From contig JBNKEE010000003.1 of assembly GCA_050288625.1 (NCBI GenBank), forward strand, positions 1-41,580: 41,580 nt of DNA, read 5' to 3'. The position numbers and the translations under genes were made by a program. This stretch comes from JAAGZL01 sp050288625. Lineage in GTDB: Bacteria > Pseudomonadota > Gammaproteobacteria > Chromatiales > Chromatiaceae. The notes below the pieces were generated by a model, which saw nothing but the letters and a program-made list of their open reading frames with translations, was not told the DNA's origin and did not search any database. Of the stretch, positions 41,578 to 41,580 are shown in pieces. Each line of letters begins with the position of its first letter. Within the stretch, counting starts at the first letter, position 1.

Positions 41578-41580
41578 AAC

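Noticed and set aside
1..41580. CRISPR array, transposase, integrase, toxin-antitoxin or restriction genes
   Set aside because: No regularly spaced direct repeats and no matching protein motifs were seen on either strand.

Overview
The window looks like a chromosomal segment of a Gram-negative gammaproteobacterium of moderate GC. The evidence is the envelope gene set (PBP7-type endopeptidase, AsmA, ABC-2 exporter with a lipoprotein adaptor, L,D-transpeptidase, SPOR protein), the birA-coaX-SPOR-tRNA order known from Pseudomonas and relatives, an Aer2-type (F7-like) chemotaxis operon, and 5S and tRNA sequences close to gammaproteobacterial ones. The species cannot be named from the sequence. 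I found no transposase, integrase, phage gene or CRISPR array. Nearly all genes are intact; the only partial gene is the lipoprotein cut by the left edge.

Layout. 1-3013: a partial lipoprotein, a pbpG-like endopeptidase and a convergent AsmA-family gene. 3112-6599: a four-gene operon (TetR, lipoprotein adaptor, ABC ATPase, ABC-2 permease) with a palindrome inside its promoter and a predicted leaderless start. 6761-10745: a 1230-residue PilZ-DUF1631-GGDEF-EAL protein and a tiny SAP-domain protein. 10844-12840: amtB with a sigma-54-like promoter and NtrC-like sites, and further upstream a strong terminator that may end an unannotated small RNA. 12838-14861: exported rhodanese, radical SAM protein, 63-residue orphan. 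15019-16267: tRNA-Met and ychF. 16348-26400: a 12-gene chemotaxis operon on the minus strand (cheY-cheA-cheW-mcp-cheW-STAS-cheR-cheD-cheB-membrane coiled coil-STAS-STAS). 26628-29261: divergent peptidoglycan amidase and L,D-transpeptidase. 29357-31801: divergent secreted proteins, one unrecognised and one with a three-repeat beta-trefoil-like domain plus a BA14K-like tail. 31867-34723: tRNA-Thr, SPOR protein, coaX, birA. 34868-38698: M61 peptidase, membrane protein, CNT nucleoside transporter. 38864-40927: AT-rich B12-type radical SAM gene and a TerB-like gene. 40928-41577: palindromic repeat, duplicated rRNA trailer, and the 5S rRNA gene that ends a minus-strand rRNA operon.

How the parts fit. 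The chemotaxis operon encodes a complete signalling and adaptation set. Its receptor has almost no periplasmic part, several HAMP-like units and a C-terminal CheR-binding-type pentapeptide (EWEEF). It is supplemented by three STAS proteins with Thr, Glu and Ser at the regulatory position, and by a membrane-anchored coiled-coil protein whose last residues resemble those of CheD. This is the most unusual system in the window. The PilZ-DUF1631-GGDEF-EAL protein adds c-di-GMP control. The amtB region is a classical nitrogen-control arrangement, and the PG amidase/L,D-transpeptidase pair belongs to wall maintenance.
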